A DNA stretch of 56,963 nt from JAAYUD01 sp041907665 (GCA_041907665.1 JAYRGW010000023.1:1-56963), one strand, 5' to 3'. Positions 34,523-44,172 are shown, numbered from the stretch's first letter. Numbers and translations: made by a program. Notes: generated from the letters alone by a model not told the origin.

Positions 34523-35212
34523 TCAACTGATCTTTGTCTTTACTCCAAACTTCAGAGGGCATCCCATGCGGCATACGTTGCATTCTACGGTTCCGATGTT
34601 TCTGAATGTCGTTTTGTATGTATGCTCTCTGCATCTTTTCTGGTCTACAGTCCCATCTTCGCGAATGGCATGAGCCGGACAATTGTCTATACATTTATGA
34701 CATTGCGGCAAGCAGTGGTTCTGACATAACTCGTCGGAAGGTAAATCGTGCGTTAGCAACAGTGCTCCGACTGTGATTTGGTTGCCGAACTGCTCGTTGC
34801 ACAAGATCGTATTCTTTCCCATGAACCCGATGCCGGCAAGTACACCGATATGCTTCATGGACAATAGTCCGTGTGCCGTCTTGGTTGTTTCGTTCCAGAA
34901 ACCGACAGGGCTATCGCTCGGAATCGGTATAGCATAGCCATCGTATTTGCTTTCGATCATTCGGGCTAACTTGAATAGTATCTGGTCGACTATCGGGCAT
35001 GCCAATTCGTTGAAATGTCCGTAGATAAGTTGCGGATTGACCAACGAAAGACCACGGGGAATAGCTACACCTATGGCTAAGACAGATTTGCAATCTTGGT
35101 ATATATCTGTTGGCGAATAACCTTTGGGGGCATCTTTGAACCGGTCGATATTGGCAAATCCACAGATGTCGGCGCCTGCCGATAAGGCCATTTGTCTGAT
35201 AATCTCTTTCAT
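34523..35212 (-). CDS. 4Fe-4S protein of the epoxyqueuosine-reductase type
   Basis: A 229-residue protein with the N-terminal fold of QueG-like reductases (MALSAGADICGFANIDRF, GLLSMKHIGVLAGIGFMGKN). Two 4Fe-4S binding motifs follow: CHKCIDNCPAHAI (about 168-180) and CNVCRMGCP (about 213-221). It is shorter than true QueG (about 300-380 residues) and lacks a HEAT-repeat tail, so it may be a related corrinoid-dependent or reductive protein rather than the queuosine enzyme. queA occurs 15 kb away in this window, but there is no operon link. Confidence 0.75.
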   Translation of the reverse strand: MKEIIRQMALSAGADICGFANIDRFKDAPKGYSPTDIYQDCKSVLAIGVAIPRGLSLVNPQLIYGHFNELACPIVDQILFKLARMIESKYDGYAIPIPSDSPVGFWNETTKTAHGLLSMKHIGVLAGIGFMGKNTILCNEQFGNQITVGALLLTHDLPSDELCQNHCLPQCHKCIDNCPAHAIREDGTVDQKRCREHTYKTTFRNIGTVECNVCRMGCPLKFGVKTKIS

Positions 35213-35283
35213 CTTTTGTTTTTAATTAAATTGGTTGTTGAGTTTGTAAATGTGAACGATTGCTTTAGTGTCATTTCAAAGAA

Positions 35284-35784
35284 CTATTTACGCGTGGCAA
35301 TGAGATAGGCTTTTGTTGTCCAGCAGTCTTTATCGTCTTTAATCATGCGTTGCCAACGGAAAGAGTTTGCTGTTATGTCTGAGAAAACCCAGCGCAATTT
35401 GGTATTGTTTATTGCCGTTTGCACTATTTTATCATTCTCGCGATGGGCTTCCAAGAATGTGGCACATCCCCATTCGGTATATAATATATCCCATGCTTTC
35501 TTGTTGGAATTGTACATGCGTACGGTCGTTCCGTATGCGGCATCTGTCTGAGGGGTAGCGCTGCGCGTCTCTCGCGAAGGGCAAATGAACAGATCTTGAA
35601 TGGCAAGCCCTTCTAGTATCCATTGGAAAATCCATTCTCCCTTTACATGCCTGGGGGTGGGAGTGTCGATGTTATCAAACCACTCGAAATCCCATTCGCC
35701 AACAAAACATCCATATAGATTTTCAGTCTCAGGAATCAATGGGCTTTTGCCATTGCTTAACAATGCTTTTACAAATTCATTCAT
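35284..35784 (-). CDS. DUF1579-like small cytoplasmic protein
   Basis: A 166-residue soluble protein without signal peptide. The pattern GCFVGEWDFEWFDN, GEWIFQWILEGLAIQDLF, TTVRMYNSNKKAWDILYTEW and a final RWQRMIKDDKDCW resembles lipocalin-like DUF1579 proteins, which have a beta-barrel core with conserved Trp and Glu. Function is unknown. It lies 71 bp upstream of the iron-sulfur protein gene on the same strand, so the two may be co-transcribed. Confidence 0.6.
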   Translation of the reverse strand: MNEFVKALLSNGKSPLIPETENLYGCFVGEWDFEWFDNIDTPTPRHVKGEWIFQWILEGLAIQDLFICPSRETRSATPQTDAAYGTTVRMYNSNKKAWDILYTEWGCATFLEAHRENDKIVQTAINNTKLRWVFSDITANSFRWQRMIKDDKDCWTTKAYLIATRK

Positions 35785-36102
35785 GATATTCTTGTTTTTT
35801 GTATAGTCGCTTTAGTCTCATAAATATGAAAATGGTAGTGCAATATTCGTAAAAAATAAGGAAAGTTGCAAATTGTTTTGATATAAGTTGTCAACAATAA
35901 TGAAATTTGTCATAGAAGGGTACATCTTCTGATACTTAGACGCCGTTTTGAATTAAAAAACAGTAATTCGTATAGTATAAAACGAAAAGTCTCTATATTT
36001 GTCATTAAAAATACAAGTTTGCTTTGTCTCTCTGCACCCCAAATGTTGTATAGATATATGTTGCCTCGATAAAGTGTGACTTTTGATCATTAGAAAAGAA
36101 AA
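35785..36102. other. Gene-free divergent promoter region
   Basis: The only signal seen is TATATTTG at 35994-36001 (plus strand), a -7 match about 100 bp before the acyltransferase gene. No gene is seen in the remainder. Confidence 0.5.
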
Positions 36103-36882
36103 ATGGATAAAATGAATACTAACAAAGGGATTTCGATGCATAAGGCTTTCACTGAGAAAGACCGAATCTGTAGGAAATTTCAAATGAATAAATTTGATAT
36201 TAAGAAGATTGTACCGGTTGTTACCATGCAGGTCGAAATGAATGTGGACAGGTTGCTTTCGGAGCGTCAAACGATAAATGCAACGTCGGATGTACATGTT
36301 ACGGTATACTCTTTCTTGCTGAAGAAAATAGCTTCGGCGCTTGTGAAGTATCCATTGCTATACAGTTTGTATTATAAAAAGAAGATAATAAACAGCGAAC
36401 GACTTCTGTTGAATATTCCGGTATCTGTTGAGAACCATGTAGAGTATGTGTTTATTCAGAATGCGGAAAGTAAAAGTGTGGAAGAGATTTCATCCGAATT
36501 GCAAAATGGTATTTTGCTGATAAAGCAGGGGAAGAATACCTTAATGAATGCTTTAATGGAAATGGACAAACTCAATGGACTGCAAGCACTGCTATATAAA
36601 ATGAGACGCTTTAAGAATCCTTGTTATTTCATTGAACATTTTTATGGCAATTTTCCCGTGACCAATTTTGGTACATTTGACGTAACGCAGGGTACAATGG
36701 TGCTCTCAGAGCCAATGGTTGCCGGTATGGTAGTGGGGAGAATCAGATCAAATACTGGAAATTTGCACGACAAAGAGCCTCGTTGCATAACGATTTCTTT
36801 GGCTTTTGACCATCGAGTGATGGATGGAGCTTATGCCGGCGGTTTTCTCAATGAATTGAAAAAGGAAATAGAGCAATTATAA
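36103..36882 (+). CDS. Stand-alone 2-oxoacid dehydrogenase-type acyltransferase (E2 catalytic domain)
   Basis: A 259-residue protein that is essentially one chloramphenicol-acetyltransferase-fold E2 domain. The active-site motif is AFDHRVMDGAYAGGFL near the C-terminus, matching the conserved DHRxxDG of lipoyl acyltransferases. The lipoyl and E1/E3-binding domains that normally precede it are absent, and no E1 or E3 genes are near. The N-terminal ~25 residues are basic and may hold the real start at Met12 or Met28. It probably transfers an acyl group from CoA to an unknown acceptor. Confidence 0.75.
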   Translation: MDKMNTNKGISMHKAFTEKDRICRKFQMNKFDIKKIVPVVTMQVEMNVDRLLSERQTINATSDVHVTVYSFLLKKIASALVKYPLLYSLYYKKKIINSERLLLNIPVSVENHVEYVFIQNAESKSVEEISSELQNGILLIKQGKNTLMNALMEMDKLNGLQALLYKMRRFKNPCYFIEHFYGNFPVTNFGTFDVTQGTMVLSEPMVAGMVVGRIRSNTGNLHDKEPRCITISLAFDHRVMDGAYAGGFLNELKKEIEQL

Positions 36883-36890
36883 CTTCCATA

Positions 36891-38465
36891 TTATTTTCTG
36901 GTATCGTATACAACATAACGTTCTATCCATATTTTGTGCCCTTTCGATTTGGGATTTTTCTCTTCGGAAACCACTAAACGTAGTGAATGCGTGCCTGGTT
37001 TTAGCCCTAAGATATGAAAAATATGAGAGCGGTTGTCGTTGTATTTTCCGGCATCTTCGCGATAGTATGTATCTATCTGTTGCACAAATTTTCCATCAAC
37101 ATAAACATTGGCACGTCCTCCATCTACATTCCAACTGCCCAGTAATGTAACTCCGGTGCCTTTGAAAGAAATGGTAACTGATGCTCCCGGTTCGAATGTC
37201 ATTTTAAAGAGATCGGGATCTCCGTCTCCGTAAACGAAATTAGACCATTTGCCTTTGAAGTTCCATTTTGTAGAATCTGTAGCCTGAACATAATAGCTCA
37301 TATACATGTTGGGGAACGATTGTTCTAATTTCCCTATGAAAAGAGGCTTTTGGATTTTGATAAGGTACTTGTCTCCATCTATCTTGCCCCCATTTGCTTT
37401 GACATTCTCATTCAAGAACAACAGTGTTTGTGCAACGGTCTTATTAAAAGAATAGGTCGTGTGTGAGAACGTTTCGTTGGCTATGGATGGTATGCACGAT
37501 TTGAATCTATCGGGTATGTTGGAATAGCCTTTCATAACTCCCAGAATAGCTGTTACGTTGGAAGAATTGCAATCTGTATCTTGTCCACACCCAATGGTTA
37601 CCTTCATCGTCTTGTCAAAGTCTCCTTCTCCGTATAGTAAGCCTATTGCAATGAATGCACCATTGATCTTTGCGTCTATGTCGAAATCGTGAAAGGGGAC
37701 GCAAATATCTGTATTGCCCCATTTGTGTTGTATGAATTGCCATGTTTGTTGCCAATCGGTTGGGTGAAGCTTATATTGGTTGATAACATCATAGATGCAT
37801 TGTGCATAAGTACTTTTTGATGGTATTGTTTTTAATGCGTCCGAAACTAATTGTATCGGATTGTCATTAAAGAAAGCCAAGGCATGCATTGAGGAGATAA
37901 AAATACCTCCATATAGACCGTCTCCGTAAGACATCATGCGCCCTATACGATTACACATCAGCGCCGAAGCTTGTGGCATTCCGGGACTTATGAATCCCAA
38001 GAAATCGGAATCAATTTGAAAATCGATATCATCTGCGTGCATATTGTATTTAGGTGTTCCGGATAATGGCGGCATGATTCCATCCAGATAATTCTTGCGG
38101 CATTGCAGATTAGCATGACATAGAGAGAATTCGGCATTCGCCAAGCCTTCTGCCAATTTTGTGCAGGAAACATTTAGACCATATTTTTCCATGATCATCA
38201 TGAGGCTCACTTGCCCGTAAATATCATCTTCTTGTAGCGACTCTTTTACCATATCGGGAGTCCATGGAATCTCGCCTTCATATATTTTCCCTACTGCCTT
38301 ATACTCCATCTCGTGTCCGCGGGCCACACCAATCATTTTTCCGGCCCATCCTCCGGATATTTTATCTCTTAACTCTTCTTTCGTTATAGTCTTATATACG
38401 TCTTTTGCGTTGATTGAAAGAGAATAAACGAACACTAATATCATTAATAACCAGAGCTTCTTCAT
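36891..38465 (-). CDS. Exported ADP-ribosylglycohydrolase-family protein
   Basis: A 524-residue protein with a signal peptide (to about residue 20). The N-terminal two thirds (about 25-370) is an ADP-ribosyl-glycohydrolase (DraG-like) helical domain: GGWAGKMIGVARGHEME, QEDDIYGQVSLMMIM and the metal-binding GCGQDTDCNSSNVTAILG. The C-terminal ~130 residues (GASVTISFKGTGVTLLGSW, ANVYVDGKFVQQID) form a carbohydrate-binding-like beta-sandwich. A periplasmic location and a sugar-binding tail argue for a glycan-related hydrolase rather than reversal of ADP-ribosylation. It converges with the acyltransferase gene, with 8 bp between stops. Confidence 0.85.
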   Translation of the reverse strand: MKKLWLLMILVFVYSLSINAKDVYKTITKEELRDKISGGWAGKMIGVARGHEMEYKAVGKIYEGEIPWTPDMVKESLQEDDIYGQVSLMMIMEKYGLNVSCTKLAEGLANAEFSLCHANLQCRKNYLDGIMPPLSGTPKYNMHADDIDFQIDSDFLGFISPGMPQASALMCNRIGRMMSYGDGLYGGIFISSMHALAFFNDNPIQLVSDALKTIPSKSTYAQCIYDVINQYKLHPTDWQQTWQFIQHKWGNTDICVPFHDFDIDAKINGAFIAIGLLYGEGDFDKTMKVTIGCGQDTDCNSSNVTAILGVMKGYSNIPDRFKSCIPSIANETFSHTTYSFNKTVAQTLLFLNENVKANGGKIDGDKYLIKIQKPLFIGKLEQSFPNMYMSYYVQATDSTKWNFKGKWSNFVYGDGDPDLFKMTFEPGASVTISFKGTGVTLLGSWNVDGGRANVYVDGKFVQQIDTYYREDAGKYNDNRSHIFHILGLKPGTHSLRLVVSEEKNPKSKGHKIWIERYVVYDTRK

Positions 38466-38723
38466 TGGAAATCATTTATTGTTTTACTGCACTATGCGGA
38501 TTGGACATCAAGTTTATCACATCTAATTTTCTGCAATATTCGTCAAAAAAATCCAGATAATCAAAAGAACCAACTAAAAGATGGTGAGTTATTGTCTCAA
38601 ATTATTATAATTTTTCATGAAATGAAATAGAAAGTAGGCTCACTAGTTAAAGCTTGGAAGCTAAGCATCTGTATTATTCGATCGTGTCGATGTATATAAA
38701 TTGTTTAAATACCGTCTTGCATA

Positions 38724-38761
38724 AATAAAGCCGTATCTCTTGTACGAAATACGGCTTTATT
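38724..38761 (-). terminator. Terminator of tRNA-Arg
   Basis: A perfect 13-bp stem (AATAAAGCCGTAT and its complement) with a 12-nt loop begins eight bases beyond the tRNA 3' end and is followed by CTTTATTTAT on the minus strand. Confidence 0.7.
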
Positions 38762-38768
38762 TGATATG

Positions 38769-38841
38769 TGATCCGGGTGGGAGTCAAACCCACGACCTTC
38801 AGAACCGGAATCTGACGCTCTATTCACTAAGCTACCGGACC
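38769..38841 (-). tRNA. tRNA-Arg (anticodon CCG)
   Basis: A 73-nt cloverleaf on the minus strand. The acceptor GGTCCGG pairs with CCGGATC (one G-T pair). The anticodon stem TCAGA/TCTGA has loop TTCCGGT, giving anticodon CCG. The T-arm is GTGGG TTTGACT CCCAC. CCA is not encoded. It is followed by a terminator. Confidence 0.93.
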
Positions 38842-38912
38842 AAAAACGGTGACAAAATTAGGAAAAATATATGCTCTATCCTAATTATTGGATGCTTTTA
38901 TGTGCCAAAATC

Positions 38913-40484
38913 CTAAAACTCGCTGGTGAAATGGAATTTGATACGTTTGAAATCTTGCTGAGCCATTTGCAATACGTAATTTGAATCGGCAAGAAATACA
39001 TCACGTCCATCTCGGTCTTTGGCCATGTATTGGTATTTACGTTTTTTGAAGGCCTCAAGTTCTTCGGGATCGTCACTTTCTATCCAGCAGGCTTTGTATA
39101 AACTCAGTGGTTCCCAACGGCATGATGCATTATACTCATTGAGTAATCGGTATTGGATCACTTCAAATTGTAATTGTCCTACCGTTCCGATGATTTTACG
39201 GTTGTTGAATTGATTGACAAATAATTGAGCAACACCTTCGTCCATGAGCTGATCGATGCCTTTGGCCAATTGTTTCTGTTTCATCGGATCCTCGTTTTCT
39301 ATATATTTGAACATCTCCGGTGAAAAACTGGGTAGTCCTCTGAAGTGAAGCTTCTCACCTTCAGTAAGTGTATCGCCTATTTTGAAAATGCCATTGTCGG
39401 GTAATCCGATAATATCTCCTGCATAAGCTTCGTCTATAGTCGTTTTACGACGTGCCATGAATTGAGTCGGTGACGAAAAGCGTACTGTTTTATTGTGGCG
39501 TATATGTAAGTAGGGAGCATTTCGGGTGAATTTTCCAGAACAAATCTTGCAAAATGCGACACATGAGCGGTGGTTCGGATCGATATTTGCCATTATTTTG
39601 AAGATGAATCCCGTAAATTTGGGCTCTTCAGGATTGACTATGCGTTCTAGTGCCTGAACAGGTCTAGGTCTGGGAGCTATTTCGACAAAGCAGTCTAGTA
39701 GTTCTTGTACACCGAAGTTGTTGAGTGCCGATCCAAAAAAAACGGGGGCAATATTGGCTTTTAGATAATCGCCTATTACAAATTCTGGATATACACCATC
39801 AACCAGTTCTAGATCATTGCGCAATCTTTTGGCTTCATCGTTACCTATGTGGGTATTCAACTCATCGCTGTTCAAATCTACTTCTACTTTCTCGGTAACT
39901 ACTTGCTTTGACGGTTTGAACAGATTTAATTTGTTTTCGTAAATATTGTAGACTCCTTTGAAGCGCGGTCCCTGCCCGATAGGCCAGGAAAGGGGGCGTA
40001 CGCTTATAAGAAGTTCATTCTCCAATTCGTCAAGAATGTCAAAGGGATCCCGTCCCTCACGGTCCATCTTATTGATGAATATAATAACCGGCGTATTTCT
40101 CATCCGGCAAACTTCCATTAATTTGCGAGTCTGTGCTTCAACACCCTTTGCTCCATCAATAACAATAATGACGCTATCTACTGCGGTCAGCGTTCGGAAT
40201 GTGTCTTCAGCAAAATCTTGGTGACCGGGTGTGTCTAGAATATTGACTTTGTAGTCTTTATAGTCAAATTCCATAACTGAAGTAGAAACTGAAATTCCAC
40301 GTTGCTTTTCAATTTCCATCCAGTCACTTGTAGCAGTTTTCTTGATTTTATGACTTTTTACAGCACCTGCTACTTGTATTTGTCCACCAAAGAGTAGTAA
40401 CTTCTCGGTTAATGTTGTTTTACCAGCATCGGGGTGTGATACGATAGCAAATGTTCTTCTTCTATCTATTTCGTTTATATTCAT
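38913..40484 (-). CDS. prfC: Peptide chain release factor 3
   Basis: A 523-residue translational GTPase that recycles RF1/RF2 after peptide release. G motifs are SHPDAGKTTLTEKLL (G1), DTPGHQDFAEDTFR (G3) and NKMDREGRDPFD (G4). QLQFEVIQYRL in the C-terminal domain is typical of RF3. Length matches. It lies 34 bp downstream of rfbD at the end of a four-gene minus-strand cluster (lysE-like, DUF4924, rfbD, prfC). Confidence 0.95.
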   Translation of the reverse strand: MNINEIDRRRTFAIVSHPDAGKTTLTEKLLLFGGQIQVAGAVKSHKIKKTATSDWMEIEKQRGISVSTSVMEFDYKDYKVNILDTPGHQDFAEDTFRTLTAVDSVIIVIDGAKGVEAQTRKLMEVCRMRNTPVIIFINKMDREGRDPFDILDELENELLISVRPLSWPIGQGPRFKGVYNIYENKLNLFKPSKQVVTEKVEVDLNSDELNTHIGNDEAKRLRNDLELVDGVYPEFVIGDYLKANIAPVFFGSALNNFGVQELLDCFVEIAPRPRPVQALERIVNPEEPKFTGFIFKIMANIDPNHRSCVAFCKICSGKFTRNAPYLHIRHNKTVRFSSPTQFMARRKTTIDEAYAGDIIGLPDNGIFKIGDTLTEGEKLHFRGLPSFSPEMFKYIENEDPMKQKQLAKGIDQLMDEGVAQLFVNQFNNRKIIGTVGQLQFEVIQYRLLNEYNASCRWEPLSLYKACWIESDDPEELEAFKKRKYQYMAKDRDGRDVFLADSNYVLQMAQQDFKRIKFHFTSEF

Positions 40485-40518
40485 ATAAATAATAAGATTG
40501 CTTAATAATAATGGGTTG

Positions 40519-41376
40519 TTATTTCATTCTATCCAGACAGTGTCGCAAGCTGTCTTCCCATTGAGGTATCTCTATGCCGTAAGTTGTTTTTATCTTTGTT
40601 TTATCGAGTACGGAGTAGGGGGGGCGATACGCTATTGCGGGGTATTCGTCGGTATGTACAGGGTAAATTTTACACGTGTTTATGCCCGCTACGCGATGAA
40701 TGGCCTTTGCAAAGTCATACCATGAACAGACGCCTTCATCCGAAAAATGATAAGTCCCGGGAATGGCACCTTTTTCTATAATGTGAAAGATGGTTTGAGC
40801 TAAATCATGTGCATAGGTTGGGGTACCTATTTGATCGAATACGACATTGAGACTCTCTCGTTCTGTACCTAGTCTTAACATCGTTTTTACGAAGTTATTG
40901 CCGAAAGGAGAGTAAAGCCATGCGGTACGTATTATTATACATTGATGGCAAATACTCATTGCGTTGATTTCACCGGCTAGTTTCGAAGCACCGTATACTG
41001 ATTTTGGATGACATTTATCATCTTCTCTATAAGGAACATAGCTTCTTCCATCGTACACATAGTCTGTAGATATATGTATCAATGTGGCTCCTGCCATTTC
41101 GGCTGCATGTGCCAAATATTGTGGAGCCAGTCGGTTGAGCTTGTCGCATAATAGTCTGTTAGCATTGTCTTCTGCTTTGTCTACGGCTGTGAATGCTGCA
41201 CAATTTATGATAAACTTAATATCATTGTCGTTTACAAAATCAATTACTTTCTGTTCTTCGCAAATATCCAACTCTTGAATATCTGTAAAAAAGTAGTTAT
41301 GTTCGGGATGTTCTTTGGCTATTAGTCTGATTTCATTTCCTAATTGCCCATTTGAACCGGTTACTAAAATATTCAT
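40519..41376 (-). CDS. rfbD: dTDP-4-dehydrorhamnose reductase
   Basis: A 285-residue short-chain dehydrogenase-type enzyme that reduces dTDP-4-dehydro-L-rhamnose to dTDP-L-rhamnose for surface polysaccharides. The nucleotide loop is TGSNGQLGNEIR. The catalytic YxxxK is YGASKLAGE, with ISTDYVYDG before it. No rfbA, B or C is nearby; in this cluster it travels with DUF4924 and prfC, a separation that is common in Bacteroides. Confidence 0.92.
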   Translation of the reverse strand: MNILVTGSNGQLGNEIRLIAKEHPEHNYFFTDIQELDICEEQKVIDFVNDNDIKFIINCAAFTAVDKAEDNANRLLCDKLNRLAPQYLAHAAEMAGATLIHISTDYVYDGRSYVPYREDDKCHPKSVYGASKLAGEINAMSICHQCIIIRTAWLYSPFGNNFVKTMLRLGTERESLNVVFDQIGTPTYAHDLAQTIFHIIEKGAIPGTYHFSDEGVCSWYDFAKAIHRVAGINTCKIYPVHTDEYPAIAYRPPYSVLDKTKIKTTYGIEIPQWEDSLRHCLDRMK

Positions 41377-41392
41377 TTTCTAAATTATAAAA

Positions 41393-41938
41393 CTACCATT
41401 CAATTTCGTTCTTGCTATCTTTATCATAATAGTTGGCCAGCATAGACAAAAAGTTACTGATAGCATTGATCGCTTTCTGTGTCTCTTCTGTTATATCTTT
41501 CTTTTGCAAACGTAGTAGCAAGACTCCATACATCGCTTCAAAACAAGTCTCAATTTCGGATTCTTCTTTACGGCCATTTTTCTGTCGGAGTTCTACAATA
41601 AAGGGTAAAGCTTTATAGTATGCCCCATGATAAAAGGGAAATTGAGTCGTTGCCAATAGATTGCCATGTAGCTCTTCCAATTCCAAGATGACATTTTTAT
41701 TGATTTGCAGATGTCCTTTCTCATTGACACCTTCGGCACGCATCATGTTTACGAGGTTGTCATACCATTCAACCAAATCCTCTTTGTCCTTGCCATTAAG
41801 ACTAAAACCTGATATCACATTATCTATCACCTTATCAATATCGCAATTGTTGGCTCTTATAAGATCTTCAATCTGCCACATATAAATAAGATATTCCGCA
41901 ATGTTCTTTTCTTTCAATTTGTCTGCTATCTTTTTCAT
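41393..41938 (-). CDS. DUF4924 family protein
   Basis: A 181-residue soluble, mostly helical protein. The start is ATG 41938 (MKKIADKLKEKNIAEYLIYM), since the longer frame would overlap the lysE-like gene. Typical features are AEYLIYMWQIEDLIRANNCD and the FPFYHGAYYKALPFIVELR segment. The function is unknown. It sits between the lysE-like gene (20-bp gap) and rfbD (16-bp gap), so it is part of one transcript. Confidence 0.82.
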   Translation of the reverse strand: MKKIADKLKEKNIAEYLIYMWQIEDLIRANNCDIDKVIDNVISGFSLNGKDKEDLVEWYDNLVNMMRAEGVNEKGHLQINKNVILELEELHGNLLATTQFPFYHGAYYKALPFIVELRQKNGRKEESEIETCFEAMYGVLLLRLQKKDITEETQKAINAISNFLSMLANYYDKDSKNEIEW

Positions 41939-41958
41939 TTTCTTTTCTCCGTCTATTT

Positions 41959-42618
41959 CTAATAGAATGATTCTCCTAATAAAGTGAATATTAATCCGAT
42001 AACAGAAAAGAGCATGACCAGTATTCCAAAGACACGATTGATAATCCAAATGCCACGAAGATTGAAATGTTTTCGTACTTTATTAATAACAAAAGTGATG
42101 AGAAGCCACCATGATATTGCTCCGATGGCAATAGCTACATAGCTTGTTACTGCATCGAAGAGAACTACTCCATGCTGGCCTACAGCAAACCGTGCGAAAA
42201 GGCCGATAAATAAGAATATGATAAGCGGATTGCTAAAACATACGACGAAAGCAGTAATGAAGTTGTGAACATAAGTACCTTTCGGGTTGTTTTGGTTGAT
42301 AGGATGGAGAGATTTTACAGGGTTTGTTCGGAAAGTATAATAGCCAAATGCTAATAGCATAAGGCTACCCAATAGCTGCAAAATAAAAATATTTTTATTA
42401 ATGTAGTCGGTCACGAAGCTCATACCATATCCAGTAAGCAGTGCATAGCACATATCACTTAAGGTCGCTCCTAGTCCGGTGACAAAGCCATACCAGCGTC
42501 CTTTGTTAAGAGTACGCTGAACACATAAAACGCCTACCGGTCCCATTGGGGCAGACACAACAACCCCAATGATGAAGCCTTTGAATATGATATCTAATAT
42601 CGTTTCAATCTGAATCAT
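41959..42618 (-). CDS. LysE-family membrane transporter
   Basis: A 219-residue inner-membrane protein with about six transmembrane helices. The family motif near the N-terminus, GVVVSAPMGPVGVLCVQRTL, is followed by GLGATLSDMCYAL and, later, CFSNPLIIFLFIGLFARF. LysE/RhtB proteins export amino acids; the substrate is not predictable here. It is the first gene of the DUF4924-rfbD-prfC transcript. Confidence 0.85.
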   Translation of the reverse strand: MIQIETILDIIFKGFIIGVVVSAPMGPVGVLCVQRTLNKGRWYGFVTGLGATLSDMCYALLTGYGMSFVTDYINKNIFILQLLGSLMLLAFGYYTFRTNPVKSLHPINQNNPKGTYVHNFITAFVVCFSNPLIIFLFIGLFARFAVGQHGVVLFDAVTSYVAIAIGAISWWLLITFVINKVRKHFNLRGIWIINRVFGILVMLFSVIGLIFTLLGESFY

Positions 42619-42768
42619 AGCGCAAATATCGAGCTTTTTTACGGAATCTTAGCTATCTATTAACTTTTTTTCCATACTTAGTAGCGAAAATAGAATTAGA
42701 TAACGAATGAATAACGTTTTCTAAGTGCAATGTCATACCATAAACGCTAATATGGTTCCATTGAGAAT

Positions 42769-42807
42769 AGAATATAGAAAGGTATTATTCATACTTCTCT
42801 ATATTCT
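42769..42807. terminator. Hairpin downstream of the transglutaminase gene
   Basis: A 16-bp stem with two mismatches (AGAATATAGAAAGGTA against 42792-42807) lies 20 bp beyond the transglutaminase stop. It has no strong U-tract, so termination is uncertain. Confidence 0.4.
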
Positions 42808-42826
42808 ACACTATCTGTATTCATGT

Positions 42827-44167
42827 TTAATGGTAGTCTACATCCATGTGATAATCCCATTGTGGAAAGTATAAGTTGCCACCGCTCCACTCTACTTCAC
42901 CACGTTGAAAATCGACAGTCTCACTTCTTGGATATTTCTTTGTCGGTGATAAGGCTCCGGAGTAATCGTTGTTCACAATGAGCCTATACGAATCGATGCC
43001 TCCCAAGAAAAAGAATTCAGCAGCTTTGTTATCCGGCAAGAAAGTAGGTATGCCGAATGACTGGTCCACTGGTACCCAACCTATCCCTTGAAAGTAAACT
43101 TCGGCCCAGTCGTGTAGATTGTTTTCGTGGGGATGAATCATAAATCCGCTTTGAAAATGAGCAGGTATGCCACTTGCTCTGCATAGCGTGATAAATAATA
43201 GGCTGACTTGACCACAATCTCCATGTTTATTGGCTAGTACGTATTCCGGAATATTGGGAATAGTAGAATATTCGCGTGCCGAAGCCCATGGAAAGCGATC
43301 ATTTATCCAGCGATAGATACGTTGTGCTTTGAGGAGTGGATTGTTTGTCCCCTTTGTTAGATTGGCGGCGAGTTGACGGATTTGCGGGGTGAAAATGATA
43401 TGAGTAGCCCTCTCCGATGTGTATTTTTGATAAATAGTCGAAGTCGTATCGTAGGGTTGAATGTCTTCTGGTCTCAAAGGATGCCATTCTCCATAAATGG
43501 TATATTCGAATTTCTCTTGGAAGACTGTAGGCTTACCTTTTGAAGCATATTTCTCCATATAGAGTGTGGAATGAATGCTGTCGGGGGGCGATAATATGAA
43601 TTTAGGCTCACTGACAGAAATAAGTCTTACACCTTTTTGACGAGCAATATCGGTTCGAGGATAGGGCAGCCAGCATCGGATTAGTTTGCCGTTAGGTACT
43701 GCGTCCGCATTCACAGTAAGGGTATATGTTATTGTTATGTGTTTTGGCTCTGCAAGATAATTACCATGTGACTGATTCACAGATGCCATAATGCATGGAA
43801 TGTTTTTATAGTCATCTAAATGCCAACCTTCAAGATCTTGAGATAGCCTTTCTTTTTCAGCCTTTATACGTTGGCAGGTCGAATCTATGCGAAACAAATT
43901 AGGTCCGGCATTGCGGAAATAGCGTTTTTCTCCATCAAGAGTCATACATTCCAGTGCGCCACTTTTTTCCCACGACTGCATTTGTTCTTCAGTGACATCT
44001 GGGATATATTTCTTTATGTAATCTTTTACCTGAGATTTAGTAAGGCAAAAATCGGTAAGCAGGCGTTGGTGATAATCATTACTCCAACTATAACTGCCTG
44101 TGCCTCCTTTAGAAGAGCAAGCACATACAATCACTAAAAGTAATATAGCACCCAATAACTTTCTCAT
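42827..44167 (-). CDS. Transglutaminase-domain lipoprotein
   Basis: A 446-residue lipoprotein (lipobox VCACSSK, Cys17). The transglutaminase-like core has the Cys-His-Asp triad in HGDCGQVSLLF, NLHDWAEVYF and GWVPVDQSFG. The N-terminal half includes a beta-sandwich (TYTLTVNADAVPNGKLIRCW). In bacteria such proteins usually act as cysteine peptidases rather than cross-linkers. Five bases separate it from the epimerase gene upstream, making it the third gene of a murein-peptide cluster (NlpC/P60, epimerase, this gene). Confidence 0.88.
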   Translation of the reverse strand: MRKLLGAILLLVIVCACSSKGGTGSYSWSNDYHQRLLTDFCLTKSQVKDYIKKYIPDVTEEQMQSWEKSGALECMTLDGEKRYFRNAGPNLFRIDSTCQRIKAEKERLSQDLEGWHLDDYKNIPCIMASVNQSHGNYLAEPKHITITYTLTVNADAVPNGKLIRCWLPYPRTDIARQKGVRLISVSEPKFILSPPDSIHSTLYMEKYASKGKPTVFQEKFEYTIYGEWHPLRPEDIQPYDTTSTIYQKYTSERATHIIFTPQIRQLAANLTKGTNNPLLKAQRIYRWINDRFPWASAREYSTIPNIPEYVLANKHGDCGQVSLLFITLCRASGIPAHFQSGFMIHPHENNLHDWAEVYFQGIGWVPVDQSFGIPTFLPDNKAAEFFFLGGIDSYRLIVNNDYSGALSPTKKYPRSETVDFQRGEVEWSGGNLYFPQWDYHMDVDYH

Positions 44168-44172
44168 GTGTT

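Noticed and set aside
38769..38841. tRNA-Arg as an integration site for an island
   Set aside because: No integrase, no duplicated tRNA 3' end and no compositional break are seen next to it.
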